Assembly (NCBI RefSeq): GCF_001649575.2
Contig: NC_051440.1
Coordinates: 17,944,977-18,008,976, forward strand
Source of the DNA: Kryptolebias marmoratus
Taxonomy: Eukaryota > Chordata > Actinopteri > Cyprinodontiformes > Rivulidae
Reading direction: 5' to 3'
DNA: 64,000 nt
Position numbers and translations under genes: made by a program. The notes below the pieces were generated by a model. It was given only the letters and a program-made list of their open reading frames with translations. It was not told where the DNA came from and made no database searches. This document shows positions 25,801-36,454 of this stretch, one piece after another (position 1 is the first letter of the stretch; each line of letters opens with the position of its first letter).

Positions 25801-28800
25801 AGAAACAATTTTCACGTACCAACCTCTGACCTCTTGTGTAATTTTACCCAACTCAACCATTTGGAGTTGGCGTTTCCTCTCAAAGCGCCGCTCTGTCACG
25901 TCCATCCTCTGACGCGGCTCTGTGGCGTCGTTTTCCCTCTGTGCGACAAACATCCTCCGCTTCCTGTCACCCAACAGCAAGCACAGCTCATCATTAATTC
26001 AGGGAGCAGGAGCGCAGGGAGGCTGCAAGGGGTCTGCAGCAATTCAGCTGTGCAAGATCCAGTGACATCTGATGGTGTTCGCTGATTACATCTAATGAAT
26101 ACAGTTCCAAAGTCTTTTTACTTTTACAGTTTTTATTTTTAAAAAACTGACGCATCGGAGGATGTTTTAGAGAAGACAGTGAGTGACAGCACTGACAGTC
26201 AACAGGTGAAAGGCATTCAGAGAAACAGGATATCCCTCTGAGTTGGCTCCCTGACAGCGATGCAGAGAAAGTTCTGAAGCCCATCATCACTTCACGATGA
26301 TCAAACTCACAACAAGATTAAAAATTAAAGTGCAACCCTCCAAAGAACTGCAGCACCTGCAGCTAATTAGACCTTCACACAATCACCTGCAGTTTCAATC
26401 AAACGGCTGCTGCTGTAGGTGGATTCTGTGGACTCTTATGGCTCTTTCATTTGGGTATATAAAACCACATTATTTTAATTTTTACCTTAACTTGTCTCAC
26501 TACTTTCCTGTGATTCAAACTTTCCTGTTTTTTTTTTTTAGAGTCTCCTGGCTATGCGTGCTGTTATGGGGCTCTGTTTGTTTTGCTCCAGAACCTGGTA
26601 AGGATTTCAGTAGTTTTCACTCGCATCAAAAACAAAAAACATGAGCTCAATGCACTTTTTTTAAAATTTTCTGATAGGTTACAATATCGCACATGGATAC
26701 TACCTTTACAAAAGTCCACAAACTTCTGCCCAGTTAACTCCTGGAGAATATTTAAACCCAAACTATGAGAATGAAACGAACGCTTTAAGAGAACGAACCT
26801 TCGTCTCACCGCGAAGAGATCCCGTTTCTTTTGGAAACGAGCAGCGTTTAATTCCTGTTAGGAGTTTCAGCGAAGAGACGGAGCAAAGCCAGCCAGATTT
26901 CATAAAGAAGAGAGCTGCAGTTTCAGTTTCCCACACCGACAACAGTAAAAGTAAAGTTCGGAGTAGACGAGGTAATGATCACCGAATCCCTGACAGACAC
27001 CAGTCTTTGAATAATCTTATTGGCTCAAATTTCATCTCCACGGGTCTTCGTGGTAATCAAGTGTTTAGCCGGCAGCCTGCTCGCCACCCATACAGACATT
27101 TCACAGCCTTGGAGCTGGCTACAAATAAAATACCCAATGTTGGGATTCCTAGTGGACGTAATGGCCTTTTTATTAGTGGTGCTAAAAACAAGCATCTTCC
27201 GATGACCTACAAGCAGCCACAGCAAATATGGTTTCCCTCTGGTTTGTTTCTTAATCAAGATTCTTTCACCGTTCGAAAAACTGGACCTCCGATCGACGCT
27301 TCAAGCAGACCATCTCGAGATTTCGCCTATTTTTCACAGAAGACGTCCAGATCAATACCTTTACCTTTTAAGAAAAGTGTCAAAAAAACAAAGTACGTCT
27401 ATCCCAGAAACGTTTTCCAGGCAGGTTACAAAACGCCACTGGGGGGCTTTGACAGTAAAGGCCTCCGCAAAGCAACTAAAGCTGGCCCTTTGCAAAAGCC
27501 ACCATCTTTGAATTACTTTGTGCCAAGAAATCAAATATATGTCCCAAACTATGAAGCCGAACACAGGAAGAAAGCAGCGAAATCAATTCTTACATACCAA
27601 TCAAGCACTGGCAAGAAATCAAACAATGATTACTATACTCCTGCTGTTCAGAGGTCTGCATCTGTTGAATCTGTTTCATATTTACATGATCTTTCGCCAC
27701 TGAAGGGAGGTCAAAAATATTTTCAAGCAAATGTTCCGTATAAATCTCAGAAGGAGCTGGACGAATCCAACCTGGTGTTTAATGTGAAACCTTCTCCACA
27801 TGGTTTAAGCAGACTTTCCAGCTCTTTGGGACCCCAAAAGGTTGATGTGGATCCTTTCAGGCCGAGTACTCGCTCAGAGAACACCAGGAAGTCCCACCTC
27901 TACCATCAAAATCTAGCTTCTGCTCTTCAAAATGCTGATGTAAAATATAGCGGCATGAAATCAACCCAGAACTCTGTTTCGTCTCAAGACAGATTCCTGC
28001 TTCAAAATGGGGGATATGAAGATGCGGTGCAAGCTGGGCTTCTGAAGATCTTTAACCAGCCAGTGTTTTCAGACGGCTTGAAGAAAGAGCCTGCAAATTT
28101 TGCCCCTTGGTCTTCGGAGGCGTCTGAACCCAAAGGTTCAGGCTTAAACTGCGTAGTTTGGAAAAACACGCAAAGTTCTCCCCTCCAAAAGTCCCAAAAG
28201 TCATCATGGCCCTCTGTAAAAAGATACGTCAAGTCTGGGAACCGCTCAGCGGGGGCTACGGAGTTCCTGTCAAAGACCTGTTATTTTCCATTTCAGCGGG
28301 CTCAAGATATGGCTGCTAATCTCCAGCAGAAACAGAGATGGCAGAGATAAGACGCAAAATCATTTGATAAAAAGGGAAAGAAACTGCATTTCAATTGACT
28401 GCATATGAGCCTTATTTTTCAGATACTATTAGAGCTTTAAGTTGTGCTGTGTACTCTTTTTGTCTTGGTTTCAGTAGGATCTGTTGCCAGCTAAAAACCA
28501 AGTTTCTGGTGTTTGACACTCACTGTAATACACCAGACTATTTTTACCTGTCTTGCTTATCTAATTGCTTCCCAAAATTATTTCTTTTTTTTTGTTGCAA
28601 GTATCAAAAGTAGTAAACTTGCTTTCAGAACTAAAAGAAGGCTGTTGTTTTGTTTTTGGTCTTGAATGCAACAATGCAAACCTACTAGAAACACGAGCCT
28701 GTTTGTTTTGTTTTTTTGTAAAAAGGAAACGGCCGTGTCAAAGACATGAAAAGACTCCTGTAAAGTAATCCGTTGGCAAATATTAAAGCATGAGCTATAC

Positions 28801-29522
28801 ATTTCTGTAGATTTACCTCACAAACCAAGGATGCCATCCTGGCCCATACAGTCTGTGCTGGTTTGTGTGATCAACCCTGAGTTTTAGGGAGGTCGACGCA
28901 GGGTGTTTTTCCTCTGTCTGCGACAAGCTTTTGCCTGAAAACACAGAAAAGCAATGTTAAATTGTTTCAGAATAACTCCAATAATCTCACCATGCAAACT
29001 GTGGTTATGCATTACATCAGTTGATTAAAATCACCACTAAAATGAACTATCAGTAACTGATAATAGTTAATTGATTGCAGTAACTGAATCTCTGCAATCT
29101 AAATATATACAGTACATGCATTTTTAAATTTGTTTATTAATTACATGGGGGGAACGTGAAAAATAAATATTTCACTGGTCCAGATTTGGTGGCCTATAGT
29201 GAAAATGCATTAATGAAATGTTGGGAAAGTGAGCCACCATGCGTTTGTCTTAAGCCACTAGTGGTGCATAGGAGTCCACAGCCTGAAGATTATCATGTCC
29301 CTGGGAAAACTACAAGAGCGTTTTCCAGAAACCGTATTGGGTCACCAGGACACGGAGCTGCAAATAGGGCCTGTTAAAATAAAAACAAACACAAGTATTA
29401 AATTGAAAATGCCTAAAGTGGTAAAAAGTAACTTAACACGCCGAACTTGGATCTTCATACCGTCTATAACTGTTGTGGCGAGCAGTGTTTGAGTTCACGG
29501 ATTCGGTGCTTTCCACGGCCAT
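16868..29522 (-). CDS. fbxl13: F-box and leucine-rich repeat protein 13 (dynein regulatory complex subunit 6)
   Basis: Twenty coding exons on the minus strand: 29461..29522, 29333..29370, 28817..28934, 25824..25963, 25355..25464, 25173..25271, 24413..24508, 24196..24331, 20735..20787, 20129..20229, 19475..19604, 18933..19031, 18711..18831, 18451..18613, 18256..18375, 17953..18076, 17762..17842, 17394..17528, 17132..17295, 16868..17048. The sum is 2271 nt, 756 residues (human about 735). An F-box-like segment, IFQYLDFRDWLNCSDVCYTW, is followed by INISSGKTWITDD and about fifteen cysteine-containing LRRs of the LxxLxLSxCxxITDxGL type. The C-terminus has the conserved HWEYSNDNP. Known role: subunit of the axonemal nexin-dynein regulatory complex, and substrate receptor of SCF ligases. 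The first two exons are short and fit by phase only (0.5). Introns host lrrc17 and an unknown gene on the other strand. Confidence 0.92.
19690..19905. repeat. Common fish interspersed repeat tail
   Basis: In an fbxl13 intron. It contains TGTAAAGCGCTTTGAGTGG and ATATAAGTGCAGTCCATTTA, a pair of motifs I associate with a very abundant teleost interspersed element. No coding content. Boundaries are approximate. Confidence 0.6.
21099..23914 (+). CDS. lrrc17: Leucine-rich repeat-containing protein 17
   Basis: Six coding exons: 21099..21223, 21326..21808, 21907..22112, 22760..22915, 23403..23544, 23632..23914; 1395 nt, 464 residues (human 441). An N-terminal signal peptide (MRAILLLYLASTLLLLLP) precedes two LRR blocks. 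Block one has ISLDLQQNQI and LTTLLLQHNRL and is capped by NNPWKCLC. Block two has VQVDLSHNSI and LHELDLSDNKL and is capped by GNPWVCDYN. The closing region has ECPKDR and an acidic tail. Known role: secreted LRR protein reported to restrain osteoclast formation. It lies wholly inside an fbxl13 intron on the opposite strand, as in mammals. The intron after exon 3 begins GCAAGT, a GC donor. The first intron is 102 bp with no stop in frame, so a retained form would add 34 residues. Confidence 0.93.
26438..28350 (+). CDS. Unrecognised secreted basic Tyr/Lys/Ser-rich protein nested in fbxl13
   Basis: I do not recognise this gene. Proposed exons are 26438..26454, 26542..26597 and 26678..28350: 1746 nt, 581 residues. 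Exon 3 is an open frame of about 1.67 kb. Joining the two small exons by phase gives MALSFGVSWLCVLLWGSVCF followed by APEPG, which is a good signal peptide; the reading frame agrees at both junctions (GG|A and G|GT). The mature part is strongly basic and rich in Lys, Arg, Ser, Tyr, Asn and Pro, with short motifs such as YNIAHGYYLYK and RKYxP-like segments. It shows no clear domain, no transmembrane span and only two Cys near the C-terminus (GLNCVVWK, KTCYF). It lies antisense in the fbxl13 intron between exons 28817..28934 and 25824..25963. E-boxes (CACCTG) at about 26354 and 26382 lie just upstream. A structural extracellular or egg-coat-like protein is possible, but this is only a guess. Confidence 0.7.
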
Positions 29523-29601
29523 ATTTTGTCTATTTCTTAAAAAAAAAAAAAAAAAAAAAACTACATTCGTAGCGGATTTTTCTATTTTTTGGAAATTCGC
29601 C

Positions 29602-29614
29602 GTTGCTAGGTAAC
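29602..29614. promoter_or_regulatory. RFX X-box in the fbxl13/armc10 divergent promoter
   Basis: GTTGCTAGGTAAC matches the RFX consensus of two inverted half-sites (GTTGC.. and ..GGTAAC) with short spacing. It lies 80 bp upstream of the fbxl13 start codon and about 460 bp upstream of armc10. X-boxes at this distance are typical of ciliary genes controlled by RFX factors with FOXJ1, which fits fbxl13/DRC6. Confidence 0.8.
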
Positions 29615-30073
29615 GGATCCGTTAAAACTGGAGCAACGTTAAATGTTGGACAACCAATGCGTGCAGCGGCGGCAGCAGGAAGTTAGCACGTTTACAAAGG
29701 TAACGGTTTGATATTCAACCATTCAGTACATTTTAATTGACAGTATTAAAAAAAAATTCAAAATAAAACTATGTACAACTAATAAACTGTTTAGCTATTG
29801 AAGCTATAAATAGAAACTTGGTTAAATCACTCCGCGATAGATTTGGTTGGCCACTTTAAGCTAGTCCAAAACAACTGAGCAAATCTTTGTTGACAATTGT
29901 GGCTTTTCAGCAAAGTTATAGAGTCTTTACAACAATGCAAATCTTTAACTGTTTCGAGGCTGCATTTATGGTGAGTGTTATCTAACTAATGAGCCGAGTT
30001 GGTTTAAGAAGGCGACTGATTTGGCTCGAATCGTTTTGGAGCATCGGTGGCTAACCAGTTAGCAGAGATTAAC

Positions 30074-32157
30074 ATGGATAATGGCAGTGTTGTTACGAGG
30101 CTCGGCAACATGAAGGCTTTGCTTGGAATAATCGCTGGAGCTGGAGCTTCTTATGGCCTGTACAAACTTATCAGCGGACAACGTTTCAAGAAAAACAGGA
30201 AAAGCACCCCCAGTGAAAGTCCAGGTGCTAAAAGCGTCCAGCTGAGTGAGGTTAAGCTACAACCGGGGAGCCTGCTGGCCAGAGTGTCCGGGCTGGATGT
30301 GATCTGTCCCAGGTCAGGAGATGGTGAATCAGGTAAATATCAAAGAAGCCTTTTTGCTGTTAGACTGTATAAGTGCTGAGTTTATTTATCCACCTCAGGA
30401 AAGCGAATACATAAGTTCTTCAAGAATGTCACTTTTTTTTTGTTCTGTTAAAGTGTAAAACTGAGTAGTTTGTCTCATCCATTCAAATCACATCAACTAT
30501 GAAGATTGACAAGCATATTGTTTTGTCTTCCAAAGCCGGGATCATCCACCAGTCTCCTAACAATCTGGGGCCACAACACTTTAAGCTGTTGCTGTCGTGT
30601 CTGCAGAATGGCGATGATCAAGTTCAGAGGTGTAGGGTTCTTCGTATATTAGGAAATGCTGCTGCCTTCACTGTAAATCAGGTACAGTAAAAATTCACTT
30701 CCACCACAAATCTGAACTGGCTACAGAGGTGTGTTCCTCAGAACTCTGAGGTTTTTAAGCTTGATATTATGGAGAGTATAGTAAGGCTACATATATACAC
30801 TTAATTTGATCTGACTGTACTCAGTCGATTAAACCAACTATCACCTGTTTTGAACTGAAAACAACATTTTTTTTTCCATCTTAGGATTCAAAAACTCAAA
30901 GTTCAGAGTTACATTTCTACTTTAAGAAACAGCCTTGTGATAGCTGTTGTCGTTGTCAATCAATTATTTAATATAACTCAAAGTTCTAGCTATAACTCAA
31001 TCTTTAATTGTTTTTTTGTTTTGTTTTGTTCTCTGATCTATTGATCCTTCAGAATCTAATTCGGGAAATGGAGGGGATTCATATCATAGCTCATTTCCTT
31101 TCTGACCCTGCAGCAGACGTTAGAGTGTGCACTCTGAATGCTTTAAATAATTTGTGTATGAACGTCCAAAACCAGGAACAAATAAAGGTATGTAGATGTA
31201 AACGTGATCCCTCACAACAGTTAAGATGTAATGTGTTGGTGCTCGGCTCTTTTGTTGACATTTATGTCATTCTTTGTGGACACATTTCATTAAAATAACT
31301 GGTTTTGTTTTACATGATAGCTTTATGCGCCACAAGTGCTGGAACTGATTGAAATGTCACCGGTGAATTCAGACCTTCAGCTCAGTGCTCTGCGGCTGCT
31401 GACAAACCTTTCAGTCACTGACGAACATCAACATTTGCTGAAGGAATCTGTTACGCTTTTTCTGTCCCTTCTGGTTGTGAGCCGTGAAGCATTGCAGGTT
31501 TGTATTTATTTGGGCCGTTACTTTACACAGTTAAAAGCAACTTGTTTTTACTTGTAAAACAACTCGATTCTTAACTGATACGAAATGACAGCACAATGCT
31601 GATACGTCTTCGTGAAAGCTAACGGAAACCAAAAGGATCGAGCGACTCAAACTTGAAGCTCTTGTGATGTTTTTGTTCCAGGTTCAGACACTGAAAGTCC
31701 TTGTGAATTTGTCATCTAATCCAGATATGGTGGATGACATAGTTCAAGCTCAGGTAAGGTTAGGAAGAGGAAAATAAATTCTTTATTTTATCGTTCTGAA
31801 GCAAATTCACAAGTGTAAGAAAAGGTAAAGTGGGATAACTTTGTGCAAATAAGTAATCAAAAACTCTTTATTTTTCCTCAATTTAATTTGTGCTTTTTGG
31901 TTCAGGCACCAGCTTCTGTGCTGCTGCTGTTTGACGAACGAACAGCCCCCGCGGTGCTGCTGCGACTGCTAACGTTTGTAGGGAACCTGAAGGCCTGGAG
32001 ACCGTCTGCACAGGTGGCCGATGAACTGCGACGGAAACAGGATAGCCTCTTCAGGGTCATGCTGGATGAATCTTCTCAGCTCCACAGCAAACTCGTCCAG
32101 TTGCTGTCACACCCTGATGGGGAGATTCAGGCCCAGGTGGCCCGTATTCTGACATAG
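30074..32157 (+). CDS. armc10: Armadillo repeat-containing protein 10
   Basis: Six coding exons: 30074..30332, 30536..30681, 31053..31187, 31321..31497, 31682..31753, 31906..32157; 1041 nt, 346 residues (human 343). A short hydrophobic N-terminal anchor (ALLGIIAGAGASYGLYKLIS) is followed by a basic patch, a linker, and armadillo repeats. Repeat signatures are RILGNAAAFTVNQ, LNALNNLCMNVQNQ, LRLLTNLSVTDEHQHLL and KVLVNLSSNP. Known role of the family: outer mitochondrial membrane protein linked to mitochondrial dynamics and transport. I chose the ATG at 30074, which puts the anchor at the N-terminus as in the human protein. It is transcribed away from fbxl13. A Tc1-type element begins 27 bp after the stop codon. 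Confidence 0.93.
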
Positions 32158-32184
32158 GACCTCCCTCTCTGCACTTGTGATCTA

Positions 32185-32726
32185 CAGTGCATCGGTAAAG
32201 CGCTTCACTTTTTCCACATTTTATGTTACAGCCTTATTCCAAATTGTATTAAAATAATGTTTGTCTTCAAACTTCTACACACAGTACCCCATTATGACAA
32301 TCTGAGATTTTGCAAATTCATTAAAAGTAGAAAACTGAGAAATCACATTTACATAAGAATTCAGTCTTTGCCATGAAGCTCATAATTGAGCTCATGTGCA
32401 TACTGTTTCCACTGATCATCCTTGAGATGATCTAAAATGGCGTCTACCTGTGGTGAATTCAGTTGATTGGACTTGATTTGGAAAGGCACACACCTGTTTA
32501 TGTAAGGTCCCGCAGTTGACGGCGCATGTCAGAGCGGAAACACCAATCATGAAGCTGAAGGAATTGTCTGTAGACCTCTGAGACAGGATTGTCTTCAGGC
32601 ACAAATCTGGGGAAGGATACAGAAAACATTCAGCTGCTGTGAAGGTCCCAGTGAGCACAGTGGCCTCCATCATCAACAAAATGTGGAAAAAGTGAGGCGC
32701 TGTGAACACTTTCCGGACGCGCACTG
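32185..32726 (+). mobile_element. Tc1/mariner non-autonomous element in the armc10 3' UTR
   Basis: The element has inverted ends: CAGTGCATCGGTAAAGCGCT on the left and the complementary AGCGCC..TTTCCGGACGCGCACTG on the right, flanked by TA on both sides. The length is about 542 bp against roughly 1.6 kb for full Tc1. Inside, from about 32550, a stub of the transposase N-terminal helix-turn-helix can be read (SGEGYRKHSAAVKVPVSTVA) with an in-frame stop; the rest of the transposase is deleted. Confidence 0.85.
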
Positions 32727-33294
32727 TACATGAGAAATTTCCCTCCACCCAATTTGCCAAAGGCACCAACCTGCCAGCGCTTTGATTTAAACTAAACATC
32801 TTTGACATTAATCTTGTTGAAGTTCAGGCTCTGTGGCCTCCTGTGGATATTCAGCAACACCCTCCGCCCCCCACAGGATGATCAGTATTATTACCACTAA
32901 AAACTAAATTATGTTCTCCGCTTCAGACACTCCTCCCCTGTTTCTCAGTGGCCTACACCGCAATCTGTTAGTAAGCGATAAGTGAGCTGGAAGCAGGGTG
33001 ACTCCATTCTTTGGTGTGTGGGTGTCAAAACAGCCCATCTCTTCTTCTTTTCCCTTCTGCTAAGATTTCTTTTTTTTTTTTCTTCTTGAAACATCCACAG
33101 TACACTGTCTTCTGAGAACATCAACTTCAATCATTAGAAACACTTTTCAGGTAAATTTCTGAATCTAACCCCACTGCCAAAACCTTTTCTTAAAATGTTT
33201 TGTTACGTGAGAGACTGCATGGACGAACTACAAGAGCCGATACGCTCTGTGTTACAGATGTTTTGGATTTTAAAGAGCTGCCTTTTGTCTTCTA

Positions 33295-33300
33295 AATAAA
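33295..33300 (+). terminator. Candidate armc10 poly(A) signal
   Basis: AATAAA about 1.1 kb after the armc10 stop and beyond the Tc1 element. If used, the transposon is part of the mature 3' UTR. Confidence 0.4.
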
Positions 33301-36150
33301 CCAAAATGTTATTTGTATTTAATTTAACAAAGTATTCTGACCTCTGGTAGGTCAGCCCAAGTTAAACCTCTAACTGGCTTCTTCCTCTGTGACTTTTAAA
33401 GACTTTAAAGTTCAGTCACGGTCTCCCGATTATTGTAAAGAGGAACGAGCAGTTGTGTGGTGTACCGCCTGGTTGGATTTTTAGATTTTATTTTTGAAGG
33501 AAAATGAACCACAGCTGCCTGAACGCTTCATTGCTCATGTTGTTGAAAAGCCCAGCAGCTACACCGGAGGAAGAAAAGGAAGAAAAGAAAAAGAGGATGT
33601 CTGGGCTGCTGTCACAACCACAAAGATCAAGCAGGAGATGTGGATTGAATTAAAGTGGAAAAGCAGCGAACTTGCATAGAGAAGAGAGCCATGATTGTCC
33701 TATGCCATGTTTAAATAGTTATTTAATGACAGCAGTGATGAATGTGAACTGCAGGCAGTGGTGCCGTATAAATCTATGCACTCGTGATGCAGAAAGTGAC
33801 AGAGCCAGCTGTCGTGCAGCTGCTGGACCGGAGCTGTGGATCCATGCACTTACAAAGTATTTACAGAAGGGTGGAGTGTAACTAATGTCACTATTCTGAC
33901 CGTATGACTTTAAATGCAGGAATTCTGCGGCAGGGTTAAAGAAACGCTGCACATATTTCATGCCTGGTCACCTGTCTTATTGGATTTCGAATTAAATATC
34001 TCTCAGGCAATAATGGTTTACCAAAACGTGTGAACGGACGCTGATGGACCTACATTTTGTTAAATAGAGTAAATTATTTAGCATTTTCTTGTCTCCAAAT
34101 TGTTCAATAAATACATAAGACACCAATCCTAGTCATCTATAGTTGTTTTGTTATCATTGCAGTCAGTTTATTTTCCATTAATTGAGGTTTATTGCAATTA
34201 GGATGTGTGAAACTTGCATTAATTTTCAATTTTATTCTATATTTTCCAACATATTGTACATGACAGCCAATTAAAACAGTGTTTGTCCATTCCAGGTTTA
34301 AATAAGCAGCCTGTTTTAGCAGCAAAATGGATTATTTTAAATTATTTGTTTGTTATATGACATTTAATCAATTAGTTTGCATTTCTATAATCATATATTT
34401 ACATTGCAGCAGCAAATAAAAAGGTTATATTTTGAGTTAAAGAATTAAAGACTAAATCGTTCACCAAGAATCTGGTATTTTGTGTCCAGGCAAACAAAAC
34501 TTTGTTCATTTGTTAATTTCCTAAACTTTACATTACTGCTTTTCCTATTGTGGATCTCTAAAACTTTGCTCTTTCCTGCACGCTGCTTCAAAACTTCTAG
34601 TGAAGGTTAGAAAACTGGAAACATTATGGCAGTTCTTAGGTTGCTGCTTTACTTCTGTAGTCAGATAAATCAGTTTGCAGCTGCCATAAAGCTCGACAAG
34701 CTGATGGGGCGTGGTGGGGAGCTTTACATGTATGAAATATGGGCGCAGGGGTGCTTCAACGTTTGTTCAGCCATTTGTTTTTCATGCCCTTCTTCTCCCA
34801 TTCAGCCTCTCCAGTGACCCTGAACAGGACACACAAAGCATGCAACCAGACGTGCGTTTTCTCACTCCTACTGTCAGCTTGGGTTCACAGATTTACAGAT
34901 TCCACCACTATTTCAAAATTATCACTTAATGATTGATTTAGTATCGCATACTTATAAAACACTAAGTCATAATTTTGACAGTATATTATTGTGGAAGAAG
35001 TCATAATTCTGAGACATAATCTCTCCTTCATAAACACATAAACCAGAATTAATGTGGCGTTCAAATGCAAACGGATTTTTTAAAATTCATCGTCTGAATT
35101 TTGTTAAAACCCAAAGAGGAGTCAGGTTTTCAGCACAGGTTTCTCAACTCGGTGTTTTCTACTTTAAAGGTTCACGATTTTCCAGATTAGCTATATACAA
35201 AATGTATATTTTTTATTATAAAACCTTTAAAACCCACCATATAACTTTTAGGTGCCTTTATATAAGGTAAGTCTGTTGAGTATAGAAGCCCATTTCTGCC
35301 TCTATGATTAAAAAAATAAAGTCTTTCAGTCATAACTTTTAGATACTCTCTCAAAGTGTTTCATAAATTGAACTTTGTATTTCGTATGAGAGACAATCTC
35401 AAAACGACGAGTAAACATAATTATGAGACAGCAGAGGTCATCCTTTTGGTCTTTCATAATTATGAGATTCTAAGTCATGAATATGAGTCAAGTCATAAAT
35501 ATGAGACGTTAAGTCATAATTTTGAGATACGTTCTCAAAATAATGACTTAGCATCTCATAAAAAAAGAAAATATTTCATAATTATGACTTAGCTCAAAAT
35601 AATGACTTACTTTCTCCTATTTATGACTTAGTTTCTCAAAATTGTGACTTAGTATCTTTTTAATTATGATTTAGCATGTCATAATTATGAGATACTGTTT
35701 CATAAATTGAACTTTGGATTTCATATGAGAGACTATCTCATAATTATATGAGATAATTATGAGATAGTATCTCATAATTATAAGATATTCAGTCATAAAT
35801 ATCAGATGCTAAATCATACTTTTGAGATACTCTTTCAAAAATATGACCTAAATGGTCTTTTTGTTTCTTTCAGGTGGCAGAAATGGGTTTCCACAGATTT
35901 TGTTTATCTACATAAGTCTTAATTTTCCACAGGATTTGCGCATAAAAAGTGCATAAAGTTAAAAAACAAACAAACAAAAAAAAGTTTTAAGTTAGAACCT
36001 CCTACTTCCGGTGAACATTAAAAGGCCTGATTTATTTTCTCAAATCTTTAAAAAAACAAAAAAACATTTTCCAAAGCCAATTTTTAATTTAAAACGTGAT
36101 TTTTAAACCTTGTATCTCAACCCTTTTTTTTTTAAACCATGTGCATGTGT
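33301..36150. other. armc10-dennd5b spacer
   Basis: No exon is recognised. It is very AT-rich. The second half is occupied by a TCATAATTATGA-type array (see separate entry). Confidence 0.6.
34950..35850. repeat. Array of palindromic TCATAATTATGA / TAAGTCATAATT motifs
   Basis: The motif TAAGTCATAATTNTGAGATA occurs many times in both orientations, with a light cluster at 34950-35030 and a dense one at 35325-35850. The core TCATAATTATGA is its own reverse complement. Spacing is irregular, so this is not a classical head-to-tail satellite. A larger imperfect duplication is visible: a block with TGTTTCATAAATTGAACTTTG occurs at about 35357 and again at about 35697. Confidence 0.8.
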
Positions 36151-36192
36151 CAGATTTTTGCAGGGGTGATGTTCCCTTTAGTCTTTTGTCTG

Positions 36193-36245
36193 CCTCCTCC
36201 TCCTCCTCCTCCTCCTCCTCCTCCTCCTCCTCCTCCTCCTCCTCT
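36193..36245. repeat. (CCT)n microsatellite in dennd5b 5' region
   Basis: About 50 bp of CCT triplets roughly 210 bp upstream of the dennd5b start codon, with a second interrupted run at 36349-36387. Both lie in GC-rich DNA that is probably promoter or 5' UTR. Confidence 0.9.
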
Positions 36246-36454
36246 TCCTCTCTCTCTCTCCTCCCTCGGATGACCACCGCCGGATCCTCCGGACTCCATC
36301 CCAGTCAGACGGCGGGACCATCGGGTTCAGGCAGCAGCACCGAGCGGATCCTCCTCCTCCTCCTCCTCCTTCTCCTCCTCTTCCTCCGCCATGAACCCCC
36401 GGAGCTCCGAGCTCCAGTGACCGGGCAGCCCGTCGCACCGTCCCCGCCTCCAGG

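Noticed and set aside
26297..26644. A single 115-codon frame as the whole nested gene product
   Set aside because: It reads through intron sequence; splicing at 26454/26542 and 26597/26678 gives a signal peptide and joins the long downstream frame in phase.
32416..32808. Minus-strand frame of 130 codons
   Set aside because: It lies across the Tc1 remnant and is on the wrong strand for the transposase stub.
33494..33679. 61-codon frame downstream of armc10
   Set aside because: Short, with no splice context and no similarity that I can name; likely chance.
34950..35850. CRISPR-like array
   Set aside because: Motifs are palindromic, irregularly spaced and in both orientations in a vertebrate genome; there are no unique spacers.
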